A stretch of DNA of 64,000 nt from Maribacter aquivivus (lineage in GTDB: Bacteria > Bacteroidota > Bacteroidia > Flavobacteriales > Flavobacteriaceae), in assembly GCF_900142175.1 (NCBI RefSeq), contig NZ_FQZX01000001.1, forward strand, positions 806,001 through 870,000. Direction: 5' to 3'. This document shows positions 38,631 to 47,729 of the stretch, piece by piece; position 1 is the first letter of the stretch, and the number at the start of each line of letters is the position of its first letter. The position numbers and the translations under genes are program-made. The notes under the pieces are model-generated. The model made no database searches. It was not told where the DNA came from and saw only the letters and a list, made by a program, of their open reading frames with translations.

Positions 38631-39252
38631 TAAGAATAAGCACATGCTGATCATTACATTTTAGATTGTAAAAATTAACAATGTCTCTAATGTGCTTTTT
38701 CTTGTATTCTTTATTTATAATTTTCTCCACTAAAACCGGACAATCTGAAAAATAAGTTGAAGCTGCATTTTTAAAATTCTTACTAAAAAGTTGATTAGAC
38801 CCCAAGTGTGTAATTTCTCCACTTACACCTTTTCTAACATAAAGGTTTTTAATATCGTAATAATTACCGTGCGCCATATTCATTTGACCGTTTACACCAC
38901 CTACAAACATGGGTGCAGAATATCCGGTTTGTTCAAGAACATATAAATTTACAGCACCTATTTCTAGTTCTCTTACTACATTGAAATAGCCTTCTCGAGT
39001 TTCTAAATAAATATAGGTAGAAGCCTCTTCTCTATCATTTATAACTACCTGTTCAAGGTTATCAAAATGATATTTTTGTGACTTATCTCCTTTAACCTTT
39101 TTGAATTTTACCTGGTCTCCATTTATAAGTTTAGCTAAACCTTGAAGTTTAGTTCCGTCCTTAAAATAAATTGTGGCAGCATCGTTTTGAGCGATGGCAA
39201 AAGATGATCCTACAAAACAGCAGATTAAAACTAGAAGAATTGTTTTTTTCAT
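38623..39252 (-). CDS. hypothetical exported protein (209 aa)
   Basis: A signal peptide (1-21, ending SFAIAQ) precedes a beta-rich mature part without membrane helices. Two segments, AATIYFKDGTKLQGLAKLI and VNLYVLEQTGY, look like short beta repeats. The C-terminal third has two cysteines (SDCPVL and LKCNDQ) that could pair. I do not recognise a named family; proteins of this look are found in the periplasm of Flavobacteriia. Confidence 0.7.
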   Translation of the reverse strand: MKKTILLVLICCFVGSSFAIAQNDAATIYFKDGTKLQGLAKLINGDQVKFKKVKGDKSQKYHFDNLEQVVINDREEASTYIYLETREGYFNVVRELEIGAVNLYVLEQTGYSAPMFVGGVNGQMNMAHGNYYDIKNLYVRKGVSGEITHLGSNQLFSKNFKNAASTYFSDCPVLVEKIINKEYKKKHIRDIVNFYNLKCNDQHVLILKK

Positions 39253-39351
39253 AGTACGTAAATGATCGTTCCATATTAAAACGAGCTCATTATTACTATG
39301 TTATATTATTTATCTTAAAATCGATGAAACGCCTCTTTTAAAAAAAAATAT

Positions 39352-40545
39352 TTAATCTTTTAACGGTTTTGTAATATTTAGGTTTAGAAGTAAAGGATCA
39401 TCTTCATTTAATAAGCGTTGGGTTCTTAAATATCTACCTACATTAAACGCATCATAATTTGGCGAATCTTTATCAACACTGCTTATACGTACCATTTCAG
39501 ATGAATGTATAAATTGGTTATCACCGATCCACATACCTACATGAACTACTTTTTCTGAAGTTGTTTCGGTTGCTTTTCTTCCGAAGAACAACAAATCTCC
39601 TTTCTGTAATTTGCTGAAATCTGCAATAGAATCTATAGGCTTACCAGCGTGCACTTGCTGAGATGCATCTCTCGGAATTACCATACCATTTAAGTAATAG
39701 ATAGTCTTTGTGTAACCGCTACAATCAACACCTTTTGTAGAAGTACCACCCCATAAATACGGTACACCCATTAAGGTTTTTGAAGTAGCAATAAGTGAAT
39801 CTGCGTTATAACTTAAATTTGATAACCAAGTATCGTATTCTTCTGCTTCGTCTTTAGAAATGTACCCCTGTCTACCATCTGGAAATTCTATTTTAAAAAA
39901 CTCCTCATTACTACTTAATAGTTTTAATAAGCTTCCTGCAACAATATCTGATATTCTATTCTTACTCTCTTCAGTATTAAATGCATGCCCATAAGTATCT
40001 GTATAAATAATTTTAGCTGCAGTATTCCACCCTTTAATATCATCAGCATTCATTAATTGTATTCCTCCATTATCTACCCAAGCTAAATACATATCTGGTG
40101 TCTGTATTAAGTACCAATCTCCTTCTTTTTTTAGTACGTTAACAACAGTACCCAAAGTTGCTTGTGTTGCTAATTCTGCTGAATGTTTAGGGTTGCTTCT
40201 AAGGTTTGCAGCAGATATATTAATAACTGCTTTGGTCATACCCTCCAACTCAACTCCAGGTAAAATTTTAATATCGTTAGTGGCTTTTATTCCCTTTTCT
40301 TTTAAAAGACTATTTAAAGAATCTACAGCGAATGGTAAATTAGTTTCACCGAACATGGTAAAACCGGACGGACCATCTAACACTTCTAAATTGAAAAGAG
40401 CAGTACGTTTATCTGGTGCAAATGTGTTTTTTATGATTTCAATTTCTTTAACCAATAATTTCTTTTCGTCAATATGTACACTGCAGGCTGTATTTAAAGC
40501 AATCAAAATCAATACAAAAGACCTCTTTAATAGTATTCTCTTCAT
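39352..40545 (-). CDS. NlpC/P60 (C40) cell-wall peptidase, SH3-containing lipoprotein
   Basis: A 397-residue protein with lipobox ALNTAC (lipid Cys near 21). Residues about 110-160 form a bacterial SH3 domain (LRSNPKHSAELATQATLG), a second SH3-like part covers about 205-240, and the C-terminal NlpC/P60 domain has Cys275 in GVDCSGY, His in VVHVGMWIGDNQFIHSS and the third residue of the triad further on. It probably cuts stem peptides of peptidoglycan at gamma-D-Glu bonds. The gene is divergent from the methyltransferase with 56 bases between. Confidence 0.92.
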   Translation of the reverse strand: MKRILLKRSFVLILIALNTACSVHIDEKKLLVKEIEIIKNTFAPDKRTALFNLEVLDGPSGFTMFGETNLPFAVDSLNSLLKEKGIKATNDIKILPGVELEGMTKAVINISAANLRSNPKHSAELATQATLGTVVNVLKKEGDWYLIQTPDMYLAWVDNGGIQLMNADDIKGWNTAAKIIYTDTYGHAFNTEESKNRISDIVAGSLLKLLSSNEEFFKIEFPDGRQGYISKDEAEEYDTWLSNLSYNADSLIATSKTLMGVPYLWGGTSTKGVDCSGYTKTIYYLNGMVIPRDASQQVHAGKPIDSIADFSKLQKGDLLFFGRKATETTSEKVVHVGMWIGDNQFIHSSEMVRISSVDKDSPNYDAFNVGRYLRTQRLLNEDDPLLLNLNITKPLKD

Positions 40546-40601
40546 CTGTAAAATAATTTCTAATAGTATTAGCCTTGTGAAATTATGTAATTTTATCGCA
40601 A

Positions 40602-41831
40602 ATGAAGAAACTAAAGGTCATAGAACTTTTTGCGGGTGTTGGTGGATTTCGCTTAGGATTAGAGGATACTGAGAACTACGAAGTAGTTTGGAGTAACCAA
40701 TTTGAGCCTAGTACGAAAGCACAGCATGCCTCTACAGTCTATGAAGCTAGATTCGGTCATGAGAATCACAGAAATGAAGATATTTCTGAGGTACCCACTA
40801 AAGACATACCAGATGCCGATATTTTAGTTGGAGGATTTCCTTGCCAAGATTATTCTGTTGCGGCTACATTAAATAACTCTAAAGGACTTATAGGTAAGAA
40901 AGGGGTTTTATGGTGGAGCATTCATAGAATTTTATCGGAAAAGAAAAATCCGCCTAAGTACTTATTTCTTGAAAATGTAGATAGATTATTAAAATCTCCA
41001 TCAAACCAAAGAGGCAGAGATTTTGCCATAATGCTTAAAAGTTTAGATGACTTAGGTTATGCCGTAGAATGGAGAGTTATTAATGCTGCAGATTACGGAA
41101 TGCCGCAAAGAAGAAGACGTATTTTTTTCTTAGGCTATCATAAATCTACTCCGCTTTATAAACAATTTAAAAAAGCTACAGCCCAAGAATGGATTTTTGA
41201 AAAAGGAACTATAGCAACCGCTTTTCCAATAACAAGCACTTCTTCAAAAATAATTTCGTTCGATATCACCGATGACCTGGTATCGCTATCTGAAAATTTT
41301 AATTTGGGTGAAAAATTATCTCCCTTTCAAAATACCGGCGTATTCATTAAAGGAAAAGTATACACAACTAAAACTACGGCTAGTTATATTGGTAAAAGAA
41401 CAGTCTTAGCCGATGTTTTACAAAAAGGTCGTATACCTGAAGAATTCTACATTCCTGAAGAAGAACATGATAAATGGTATTATTTAAAAGGATCAAAAAA
41501 AGAAACCCGGACTTCTAAATCTGGTTTTGCTTACCATTATAATGAGGGTAGTATGATTTTTCCTGATGCCTTGGATAATGCGTCAAGAACAATCATAACT
41601 GGTGAAGGTGGTAAAAGTGCATCACGCTTTAAACATGTTATCAACACAAAAAAAGGATTACGTAGATTAACTCCTGTAGAATTAGAACGGTTGAATATGT
41701 TCCCAGATGATCATACATTACTGGAAGGAATTTCTAATACCAAAAGAGCTTTTTTTATGGGTAATGCTTTAGTGGTTGGTGTGGTTAAAAAAATAGGTAA
41801 AGTTCTTTCAGAAAAAATAAAATCAACTTAA
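40602..41831 (+). CDS. DNA (cytosine-5-)-methyltransferase
   Basis: A 409-residue C5 methyltransferase. Motifs are easily placed: FAGVGGFRLGLE (I), WSNQFEP (II), GGFPCQDYSVA with nucleophile Cys81 (IV), FLENVDRLL (VI), RRRRIFFLGY (VIII) and RLTPVELERLNMFPDD / FFMGNALVVGVV (IX-X). The recognition domain is roughly 195-330. No endonuclease of a known type is adjacent, so it may be a solitary regulatory or defensive methylase; the small gene at 41981 is the only candidate partner. The target sequence cannot be told from the protein. Confidence 0.95.
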   Translation: MKKLKVIELFAGVGGFRLGLEDTENYEVVWSNQFEPSTKAQHASTVYEARFGHENHRNEDISEVPTKDIPDADILVGGFPCQDYSVAATLNNSKGLIGKKGVLWWSIHRILSEKKNPPKYLFLENVDRLLKSPSNQRGRDFAIMLKSLDDLGYAVEWRVINAADYGMPQRRRRIFFLGYHKSTPLYKQFKKATAQEWIFEKGTIATAFPITSTSSKIISFDITDDLVSLSENFNLGEKLSPFQNTGVFIKGKVYTTKTTASYIGKRTVLADVLQKGRIPEEFYIPEEEHDKWYYLKGSKKETRTSKSGFAYHYNEGSMIFPDALDNASRTIITGEGGKSASRFKHVINTKKGLRRLTPVELERLNMFPDDHTLLEGISNTKRAFFMGNALVVGVVKKIGKVLSEKIKST

Positions 41832-41980
41832 TACGTCATTCTCTTCTAAAATTTCAATGTTCATTAAGCTCATTAGATTTAAAAAAAGAATAGGTTTATA
41901 AATTTTGTTTATAAACTCAACATATTGTTAATCAACGTTTAAAATTAGGAATTGTCCTTTTTTTTGTTATCTTATTAGGT

Positions 41981-42355
41981 ATGGTAAAAGTAGAAAAGTC
42001 AGAAAACGTAGAATTTTTAGAAAAGTCAATTCAACATTTAGAAGCTACCGGTTTCGAGAATATTAAGGCTGATATGGAGGGTTACGAAACTCCTAAATCA
42101 TATTCGAGAAAAGGTATGGAAGACAACATTACACCAGACATAGTAGCTATTAAAAATGGAAGAAAATATTATTTTGATATAAGCTTAAAATCACCAAAAA
42201 CCAGATTATTAAAATCGAAATGGTTGTTTTTAGATACTTTAAGTAGAATGAACTCTAACAGATTTAGAATTATAACTACTAAAGGTCATTATAAGTTTAC
42301 AGATAATATGCTTGAGGATATTAACTTAAGTAATAAAACACCTATCAAAATTTAA
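41981..42355 (+). CDS. small protein with a faint PD-(D/E)xK-like motif (124 aa)
   Basis: A soluble, basic protein beginning MVKVEKSENVEFLEKS. The core TPDIVAIKNGRKYYFDISLKS has an Asp, a 12-13-residue gap, then D-I-S-L-K, which loosely resembles the restriction-endonuclease-like signature but with the Lys out of the ideal place. The rest (LLKSKWLFLDTLSRMNSNRFRIITTKGHYKF) is basic and could bind nucleic acid. It follows the C5 methyltransferase by 149 bases on the same strand. I regard it as conserved-hypothetical; nuclease activity is unproven. A terminator follows. Confidence 0.6.
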   Translation: MVKVEKSENVEFLEKSIQHLEATGFENIKADMEGYETPKSYSRKGMEDNITPDIVAIKNGRKYYFDISLKSPKTRLLKSKWLFLDTLSRMNSNRFRIITTKGHYKFTDNMLEDINLSNKTPIKI

Positions 42356-42374
42356 TAATTTTAATATAACGAAT

Positions 42375-42405
42375 AAAAAAAGTCCACAATTAGTGGACTT
42401 TTTTT
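42375..42405. terminator. bidirectional terminator
   Basis: AAGTCCAC / GTGGACTT stem with loop AATTA, flanked by A and T runs. It serves the 124-aa gene on the plus strand and the acetyltransferase on the minus strand; the latter's stop codon lies at its edge. Confidence 0.88.
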
Positions 42406-42847
42406 ATTTTTTGATCATTTCTATATGTGGTATACCGTCTTCTAGATATTCTTTTCCTATTGCATTAAATCCTAAATCAGTATAAAATTTGGTAAGGTAT
42501 TTTTGAGCTGAAATTTTTATTTCATTTTCACTAAAACGTTCTTCTACAGCTTTTATAGAAGCTTCCATAATCACTTTACCATAACCAAATTTTCTAAAAT
42601 TTTTATGTACTGCTACTCTACCAATGCTTACTTGGTCAAAATAATCGCCTGGTTTAAAAATTCTAGTATACGCTACTACAGTATTATCTTTAAAGCCGAT
42701 TACGTGAATAGCTTTATCATCTTTACCGTCTATATCTAAATAAACACAATCTTGTTCTACAACAAAAATATCGCTTCGTAATTGTAGTACATTGTATAGT
42801 TCTTCAATATCGAATTCTTTAAAACTAATTACCTTTATATCTAACAT
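42404..42847 (-). CDS. GNAT acetyltransferase (ElaA-like)
   Basis: A 147-residue GCN5-type N-acetyltransferase. The acetyl-CoA loop is SIGRVAVHKNFRKFGYGKVIM (R/Q-x-x-G-x-G/A form RKFGYG), preceded by LRSDIFVVEQDCVYLDIDGKDD as in ElaA-family members and followed by KISAQKYLTKFYTDLGF. Start is the ATG at 42847 (MLDIKVIS); ten codons further upstream the frame reaches another ATG without support. Acceptor is unknown. Confidence 0.86.
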   Translation of the reverse strand: MLDIKVISFKEFDIEELYNVLQLRSDIFVVEQDCVYLDIDGKDDKAIHVIGFKDNTVVAYTRIFKPGDYFDQVSIGRVAVHKNFRKFGYGKVIMEASIKAVEERFSENEIKISAQKYLTKFYTDLGFNAIGKEYLEDGIPHIEMIKK

Positions 42848-42956
42848 AAATTTGTTTAAATAACTAGATATGTTCATATCTATAAGTTAATAAATATTTG
42901 ATTATTAAGTAGTTGTAATAACTATTTTGGGTTATTAACATAGTTATAATAACTAT

Positions 42957-43388
42957 CTACTGAAGTGGAATCTTTTCAATTCTGCGTTCATGCCTACCAC
43001 CTTCAAAAGAAGTGTTTATAAAGGTTGAAACCATTTCAAGTGCCTGAGGTAAAGAAATATACCTTGCAGGTAAGCTTAATATATTTGCATCATTATGTTC
43101 TCTAGCTAATTTAGTTATCTCTTTTGTCCAACAAAGGGCTGCTCTTACATTTTGTTGCTTATTAGCGGTCATACAAGCCCCATTACCACTACCACAGATT
43201 AAAATTCCATAATCCGCAATACCATTTTCAACATCTTGTGCCACAGGGTGTGCAAAGTCAGGATAATCAACACTATCAGTACCATCTGTACCATAGTTAA
43301 TAACTTCAACATGTATAGATTTAAGTAAACCTATAATAGCTAACTTGTATTCTGTACCAGCATGGTCATTACCAATAGCTATTTTCAT
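42957..43388 (-). CDS. rpiB: ribose-5-phosphate isomerase B
   Basis: A 143-residue RpiB/LacAB-fold enzyme converting ribose-5-phosphate and ribulose-5-phosphate in the pentose phosphate pathway. GNDHAG at the N-terminus, VDYPDFAHPVA, the active-site ILICGSGNG with Cys in LICG, MTANK, and REHNDANILSLPARY are the family landmarks. The gene is one of two flanking the long AT-rich gap (43389-44036) with rnr on the other side, transcribed away from it. Confidence 0.93.
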   Translation of the reverse strand: MKIAIGNDHAGTEYKLAIIGLLKSIHVEVINYGTDGTDSVDYPDFAHPVAQDVENGIADYGILICGSGNGACMTANKQQNVRAALCWTKEITKLAREHNDANILSLPARYISLPQALEMVSTFINTSFEGGRHERRIEKIPLQ

Positions 43389-44036
43389 ATACTTTATATT
43401 TAAAGGTTATTAGTTCAAGGTTTATCTCCAGTGGGGGTGGAACATAACCATGCTAAAGGTACAATAATCAGGCATTCACAACAAAAAACGAGGGGTTCAC
43501 AACAATTGTTGTTAGATCAGAAATTAAAATTGTTAATTAGTATGTTATAAGCAAGATTACTTAATGCATAAGTTGTTTAGAAAAAGTTGCTTAAAAATTT
43601 GGTTATTAAAGTTAACATCTGCTTACACTTTTAATCTTCTGAAGACGAATTTAAATATTAGAAACTATTAGAGGATTTTCATCAAATTAACAACCCTAGT
43701 TAACATTAAAATTACATTTAGTTATTAATAAATTCATGTTAATAGCACTTATAAACCACGTTTAATAACTTCTCAAAATACTGATTTTCAATTGTAGATT
43801 AATATAATAGGTTGTCAACAAGTATTAGTATCTCATAAAGACAAGTAATATTGAAATAAGTTATTCTAGATATTAACAAGCTATAATAACCATTAATATT
43901 TAATTTAATTTTTAAAAAAAAATGTCTAATATGATATATATGTTAATAACAACTCATTTACTTAACTTTTCAATAAGAAGTAGAATAACAGCTAGTGGAT
44001 TATAATTCGTAATTTTCCAATAAATTAAAAGTTTAA
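43389..44036. other. 648-base AT-rich non-coding gap; candidate replication origin
   Basis: No gene is visible between divergent rpiB and rnr. The region is very AT-rich and rich in 9-mers like TTATTAACA: TGTTAATAA at 43941-43949, one-mismatch forms at 43737-43745 (TGTTAATAG) and 43870-43878 (ATATTAACA), and TTGTCAACA at 43812-43820; an exact copy is also at 42932-42940 beyond rpiB. TTATTAACA is one change from the DnaA-box form TTATNCACA. Also present are poly-A runs. It could be oriC, or simply a large promoter region for rpiB and rnr. The nearby parS sites favour an origin-proximal location. Confidence 0.35.
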
Positions 44037-46229
44037 ATGTCGAAGAAGAATAAGAAGGCGAAGAACCATAGAAAGAACGAAATTACGAGAGGAATTTTTA
44101 CCGTTCTTGAAAAGGAGCCGAATAAAAGTTTCAACTATAAGCAGATTGCTGCTAAAATTGATATCACAGATGCTCAAGATAGAAATATCCTTATTAAAAG
44201 GTTAACTGAGCTTAAAGAGAAAAAAAGAATTCAAGAAGTTGATAGAGGTCAGTATAAAGTTTTAGAAGATACAAAGTCTTATCATGAAGGTACTGTAGAT
44301 GTTACCGGTAAAGGTAATGCCTATATTGTCGTAGATGGTATGGACGATGATATCTTTATACCTGCCAATAAATTAAATAAAGCTTTTCATAAAGATAAAG
44401 TAGAAGTATATATTTATCCTAGAAGTAAGAGTAAAAAGCTTGAAGGTGAAATAGTTAAAGTACTTGAAAGATATAAAACAACTTTCGTTGGTATTGTTGA
44501 TATGCAGAAGACTTTTGCATTTGTAAGACCTACAGATTTTAGAATGTATACTGATATTTTTGTTTCAAAGGATAAATTAAATGGAGCAAATGATGGTGAA
44601 AAGGTTTTAGTAGAAATTACTGATTGGCCAGATGATGTTGATTCTCCTTTTGGTAAAGTAACCGAAGTTTTAGGTATACCTGGTGAACATGATACTGAAA
44701 TTCATTCCATTTTAGCGGAGTATGGTTTACCATATTCTTTTCCTGCAGATGTTCAGAATTTTGCAGATGGTTTAGATACTAGCATTAAAGAAGAAGAAAT
44801 TAAAAAACGTAGAGATATACGAGATGTTCTAACGTTTACTATTGATCCAAAAGATGCAAAAGATTTTGATGATGCATTATCGTTTCAAAAATTAGAAAAT
44901 GGTAATTATGAAATAGGTATTCATATTGCCGATGTTTCTCATTACTTACAAAAAGACACCATTTTAGATGATGAAGCTTATGAAAGAGCAACATCTGTTT
45001 ATTTAGTAGATCGTGTGGTACCTATGTTACCAGAAGTACTTTCTAACAATGCTTGTTCATTAAGACCAAATGAAGAAAAATATACTTTTTCTGCAATTTT
45101 TGAATTAGATAGCAATGCAATTATAAGAAATCAATGGTTTGGAAGAACTGTAATCGATTCTAACGAACGTTTTGCATATGAAGAGGCACAGTATATCATT
45201 GAGAACGGTAACGGTAACATACCAGAAGATATATCTATAAGAGAAGCGGCATATAGCGTTTCTAATGATGTTGTAGAAGCTACATTAGAAATGGATAGGC
45301 TTGCTAAAATTATGCGTGCTAAGCGTATGGATCAAGGTGCGCTTTCTTTTGATAAAGTTGAAGTACGTTTTAATCTAGATGAAAATAGTAATCCAATAGG
45401 TGTTTACTTCAAAGAATCTAAAGATGCTAATAAACTAATTGAAGAGTTTATGTTATTAGCAAATAGAAAAGTGGCAGAATTTATTGGAAAACAAAAACCT
45501 AAAAAGACTTTTGTTTATAGAATTCATGACGATCCAGACCCAGATAAGTTAATGGCTTTGAATGGTATCGTCTCAAAATTTGGACATAAATTAGATTTCA
45601 AGGATAAGAAATCTATAAGTTCTTCTTTAAACCAATTACTACAAGATGTAAAGGGTAAAAAAGAACAGAATATGGTAGATACGCTTACAATACGTAGTAT
45701 GAGTAAAGCTATTTATACTATTGATAATATTGGGCATTATGGATTAGCTTTTGATTATTATACCCATTTTACTTCTCCAATTAGAAGATACCCTGATGTA
45801 ATGGTGCATAGATTATTACAGCATTATTTAGATGGTGGTAGTTCTGCAAATGCCGAGGAATACGAGAAAAAATGTAAGCATTCTTCAGATATGGAATATT
45901 TAGCATCAAGTGCTGAACGTGATTCTATTAAATACATGCAGATTAAATTCATGCAGGATCATAAAGACGAAGAATTCCGCGGAGTTATTAGTGGTGTTAC
46001 TGAATGGGGAATCTATGTTGAAATCATTGATAATAAATGTGAAGGCATGATTCGTATTAGAGACATCAAAGGAGATTATTATATCTTTGATGAGAAGCAA
46101 TACGCCATAGTGGGTGAACGTACCAAGAAGACTTATACTTTAGGTGATGAGATTACTGTTATGGTAAAAAGCACCGATTTAGTTAAAAGGCATTTAGATT
46201 TTGCTTTAATTCCAGATAACAATAAATAA
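44037..46229 (+). CDS. rnr: ribonuclease R (RNase II family exoribonuclease)
   Basis: A 730-residue 3'-to-5' exoribonuclease with a basic N-terminus (KKNKKAKNHRKNEIT), a winged-helix-like segment, two cold-shock/OB domains (about 75-210), the RNB catalytic domain with TIDPKDAKDFDDALS (the Asp cluster that binds Mg2+), SVYLVDRVVPMLPEVLSNN and HYTHFTSPIRRYPDVMVHR, and a C-terminal S1 domain (about 640-720). It degrades structured RNA. It is transcribed away from the AT-rich gap; a strong hairpin follows its stop. Confidence 0.95.
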   Translation: MSKKNKKAKNHRKNEITRGIFTVLEKEPNKSFNYKQIAAKIDITDAQDRNILIKRLTELKEKKRIQEVDRGQYKVLEDTKSYHEGTVDVTGKGNAYIVVDGMDDDIFIPANKLNKAFHKDKVEVYIYPRSKSKKLEGEIVKVLERYKTTFVGIVDMQKTFAFVRPTDFRMYTDIFVSKDKLNGANDGEKVLVEITDWPDDVDSPFGKVTEVLGIPGEHDTEIHSILAEYGLPYSFPADVQNFADGLDTSIKEEEIKKRRDIRDVLTFTIDPKDAKDFDDALSFQKLENGNYEIGIHIADVSHYLQKDTILDDEAYERATSVYLVDRVVPMLPEVLSNNACSLRPNEEKYTFSAIFELDSNAIIRNQWFGRTVIDSNERFAYEEAQYIIENGNGNIPEDISIREAAYSVSNDVVEATLEMDRLAKIMRAKRMDQGALSFDKVEVRFNLDENSNPIGVYFKESKDANKLIEEFMLLANRKVAEFIGKQKPKKTFVYRIHDDPDPDKLMALNGIVSKFGHKLDFKDKKSISSSLNQLLQDVKGKKEQNMVDTLTIRSMSKAIYTIDNIGHYGLAFDYYTHFTSPIRRYPDVMVHRLLQHYLDGGSSANAEEYEKKCKHSSDMEYLASSAERDSIKYMQIKFMQDHKDEEFRGVISGVTEWGIYVEIIDNKCEGMIRIRDIKGDYYIFDEKQYAIVGERTKKTYTLGDEITVMVKSTDLVKRHLDFALIPDNNK

Positions 46230-46263
46230 TTTGGAATAGATTTTGGTATAAGAAGCCTGAATT

Positions 46264-46297
46264 AAGAATACATTTCATGTTTGAAATGTATTCTTTG
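46264..46297 (+). terminator. hairpin after rnr
   Basis: A perfect 14-bp stem (AAGAATACATTTCA / TGAAATGTATTCTT) around a 4-nt loop TGTT. The T run after it is short, so it may act as a terminator or as an mRNA-stabilising end. Confidence 0.6.
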
Positions 46298-46316
46298 AAA
46301 AATTACACAGAAAAGA

Positions 46317-46997
46317 ATGAAACAAATTTTAATTATAATGTTTCTCTTAGGATGTCTTTTGGTTACTGGCCAAGATAATGAGGTTACCCAAAACTTAGAA
46401 CCTTTTAAAGAGTTAAAAGGTTTTGATGGTTTGTCTATTAATCTTATAAAATCTACAGAAAACAAGGTTATTATTACTGGTGAAAATACTAGTAAGGTAG
46501 CTATTGTTAATAACGAAGGTGTTTTGAAAATACGGATGCAAATTGGTAAGATATTTAGTGGATATAAAACTTTCATAGATTTATATTATGCTGCAGATAT
46601 TTTAGTTATTGATGTTAATGAAGATGCTAGAATTGTTACAGAAGATATTATTAAACAAGATATCCTAGAACTAAAAGCTCAAGAAGGTGGAGAGTTAATT
46701 GTAAGTGCAGAGGTTGAGCAAATGTTAATTAAGTCAGTTTCTGGCGGAGTTATAAGAACAGCGGGTTCTTCAAATTTGCAAGATGTTCAAATTAATACCG
46801 GTGGTGTTTATGAAGGTAAAGGCTTTGTTACCAACTTTTCTACAATTAATGTAAATGCAGGATCAAGGGCAGAGATAAATGCAAAAGATTATGTAAAGGC
46901 AACTGTTAAAGCTGGTGGTGAAGTCCTGGTATTTGGCAATCCTAAGAAACTTGAAGAGAAAACGGTATTTGGCGGTACCATTAAAAGAATGCAATAG
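46317..46997 (+). CDS. exported head-GIN (DUF2807) domain protein
   Basis: A 226-residue protein with a signal peptide (1-18, LLVTGQ) and a right-handed beta-helix-like DUF2807 domain, seen in the repeated short strand pattern (FDGLSINLIKS, LVIDVNEDARIV, LELKAQEGGELIV, SSNLQDVQINTGG). These proteins are common in Bacteroidota, usually periplasmic or surface, of unproven role. The LysE gene starts 3 bases after it, so they are likely co-transcribed. Confidence 0.85.
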   Translation: MKQILIIMFLLGCLLVTGQDNEVTQNLEPFKELKGFDGLSINLIKSTENKVIITGENTSKVAIVNNEGVLKIRMQIGKIFSGYKTFIDLYYAADILVIDVNEDARIVTEDIIKQDILELKAQEGGELIVSAEVEQMLIKSVSGGVIRTAGSSNLQDVQINTGGVYEGKGFVTNFSTINVNAGSRAEINAKDYVKATVKAGGEVLVFGNPKKLEEKTVFGGTIKRMQ

Positions 46998-47000
46998 TAC

Positions 47001-47663
47001 ATGTTAGAAGATATACAGGCAGCAATTCCTTTGGGCTTTTTCCTAAGCTTTATGGTTGGGCCGGTTTTCTTTGTCTTGTTACAAACAAGTGCAGTAAAGG
47101 GTTTTAGAGCTGCTATTACTTTTGATATTGGTGTTCTACTGGCAGATGTTTTATTTATTCTTGTAGCTTACTTTAGTAGTTTTCAACTTCTTGAAAATTT
47201 AAGTAATCAACCAGGTCTTTATGTTTTTGGTGGAGTTATACTTTTGGTTTATGGTCTTGTAACATTTTTTAAAGTTGATAAAAAAGCTATAACTGTAGAT
47301 TCTAAAAAGATTCGTAAATCTGACTATTTTGGTCTTTTTGTAAAAGGATTTTTACTCAATTTTATTAATATTGGAGTACTTGTTTTCTGGTTAGGGATTA
47401 TTATAATTGTTGGTCCTACTTTAGATAATCAACCAAATCGTTTCTTTACCTTTTTTGCTACTGTACTACTCTCCTATTTTGTTACAGATATTTTTAAAAT
47501 ACTTTTAGCAAAACAGTTAAAGCGTAAACTAACGCCAAGTAGAATTGTGTATGTAAAAAAGATTATCGGAATTATATTAGTGATCTGTGGTATCGTTTTA
47601 ATCGTAAAAGGTTTTTTACCTAAAGATCAGTTTAATATAGAACAGGAGTTAGAAAGATTTTAG
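47001..47663 (+). CDS. LysE-family amino acid exporter-like protein
   Basis: A 220-residue inner-membrane protein with six hydrophobic helices. The start IPLGFFLSFMVGPVFFVLLQTSAVKGFRAA carries the LysE/RhtB motif GPxxxxxxxxxxxxG. Homologues export amino acids or small metabolites by proton exchange; the actual substrate is unknown. A bidirectional terminator follows. Confidence 0.86.
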   Translation: MLEDIQAAIPLGFFLSFMVGPVFFVLLQTSAVKGFRAAITFDIGVLLADVLFILVAYFSSFQLLENLSNQPGLYVFGGVILLVYGLVTFFKVDKKAITVDSKKIRKSDYFGLFVKGFLLNFINIGVLVFWLGIIIIVGPTLDNQPNRFFTFFATVLLSYFVTDIFKILLAKQLKRKLTPSRIVYVKKIIGIILVICGIVLIVKGFLPKDQFNIEQELERF

Positions 47664-47679
47664 ACTAATACTATAGAAT

Positions 47680-47711
47680 AAAAAAAGCCGGTCATTGACC
47701 GGCTTTTTTTA
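47680..47711. terminator. bidirectional terminator
   Basis: GCCGGTCA / TGACCGGC stem between A and T runs lies between the convergent LysE and OmpH-like genes. Confidence 0.9.
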
Positions 47712-47729
47712 TTAAAGTAAATAAGTATT

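Noticed and set aside
42957..46229. GC-skew switch around the rpiB-rnr gap as proof of oriC
   Set aside because: Hand counts over a few lines of genes on either side were inconsistent, so I make no skew claim.
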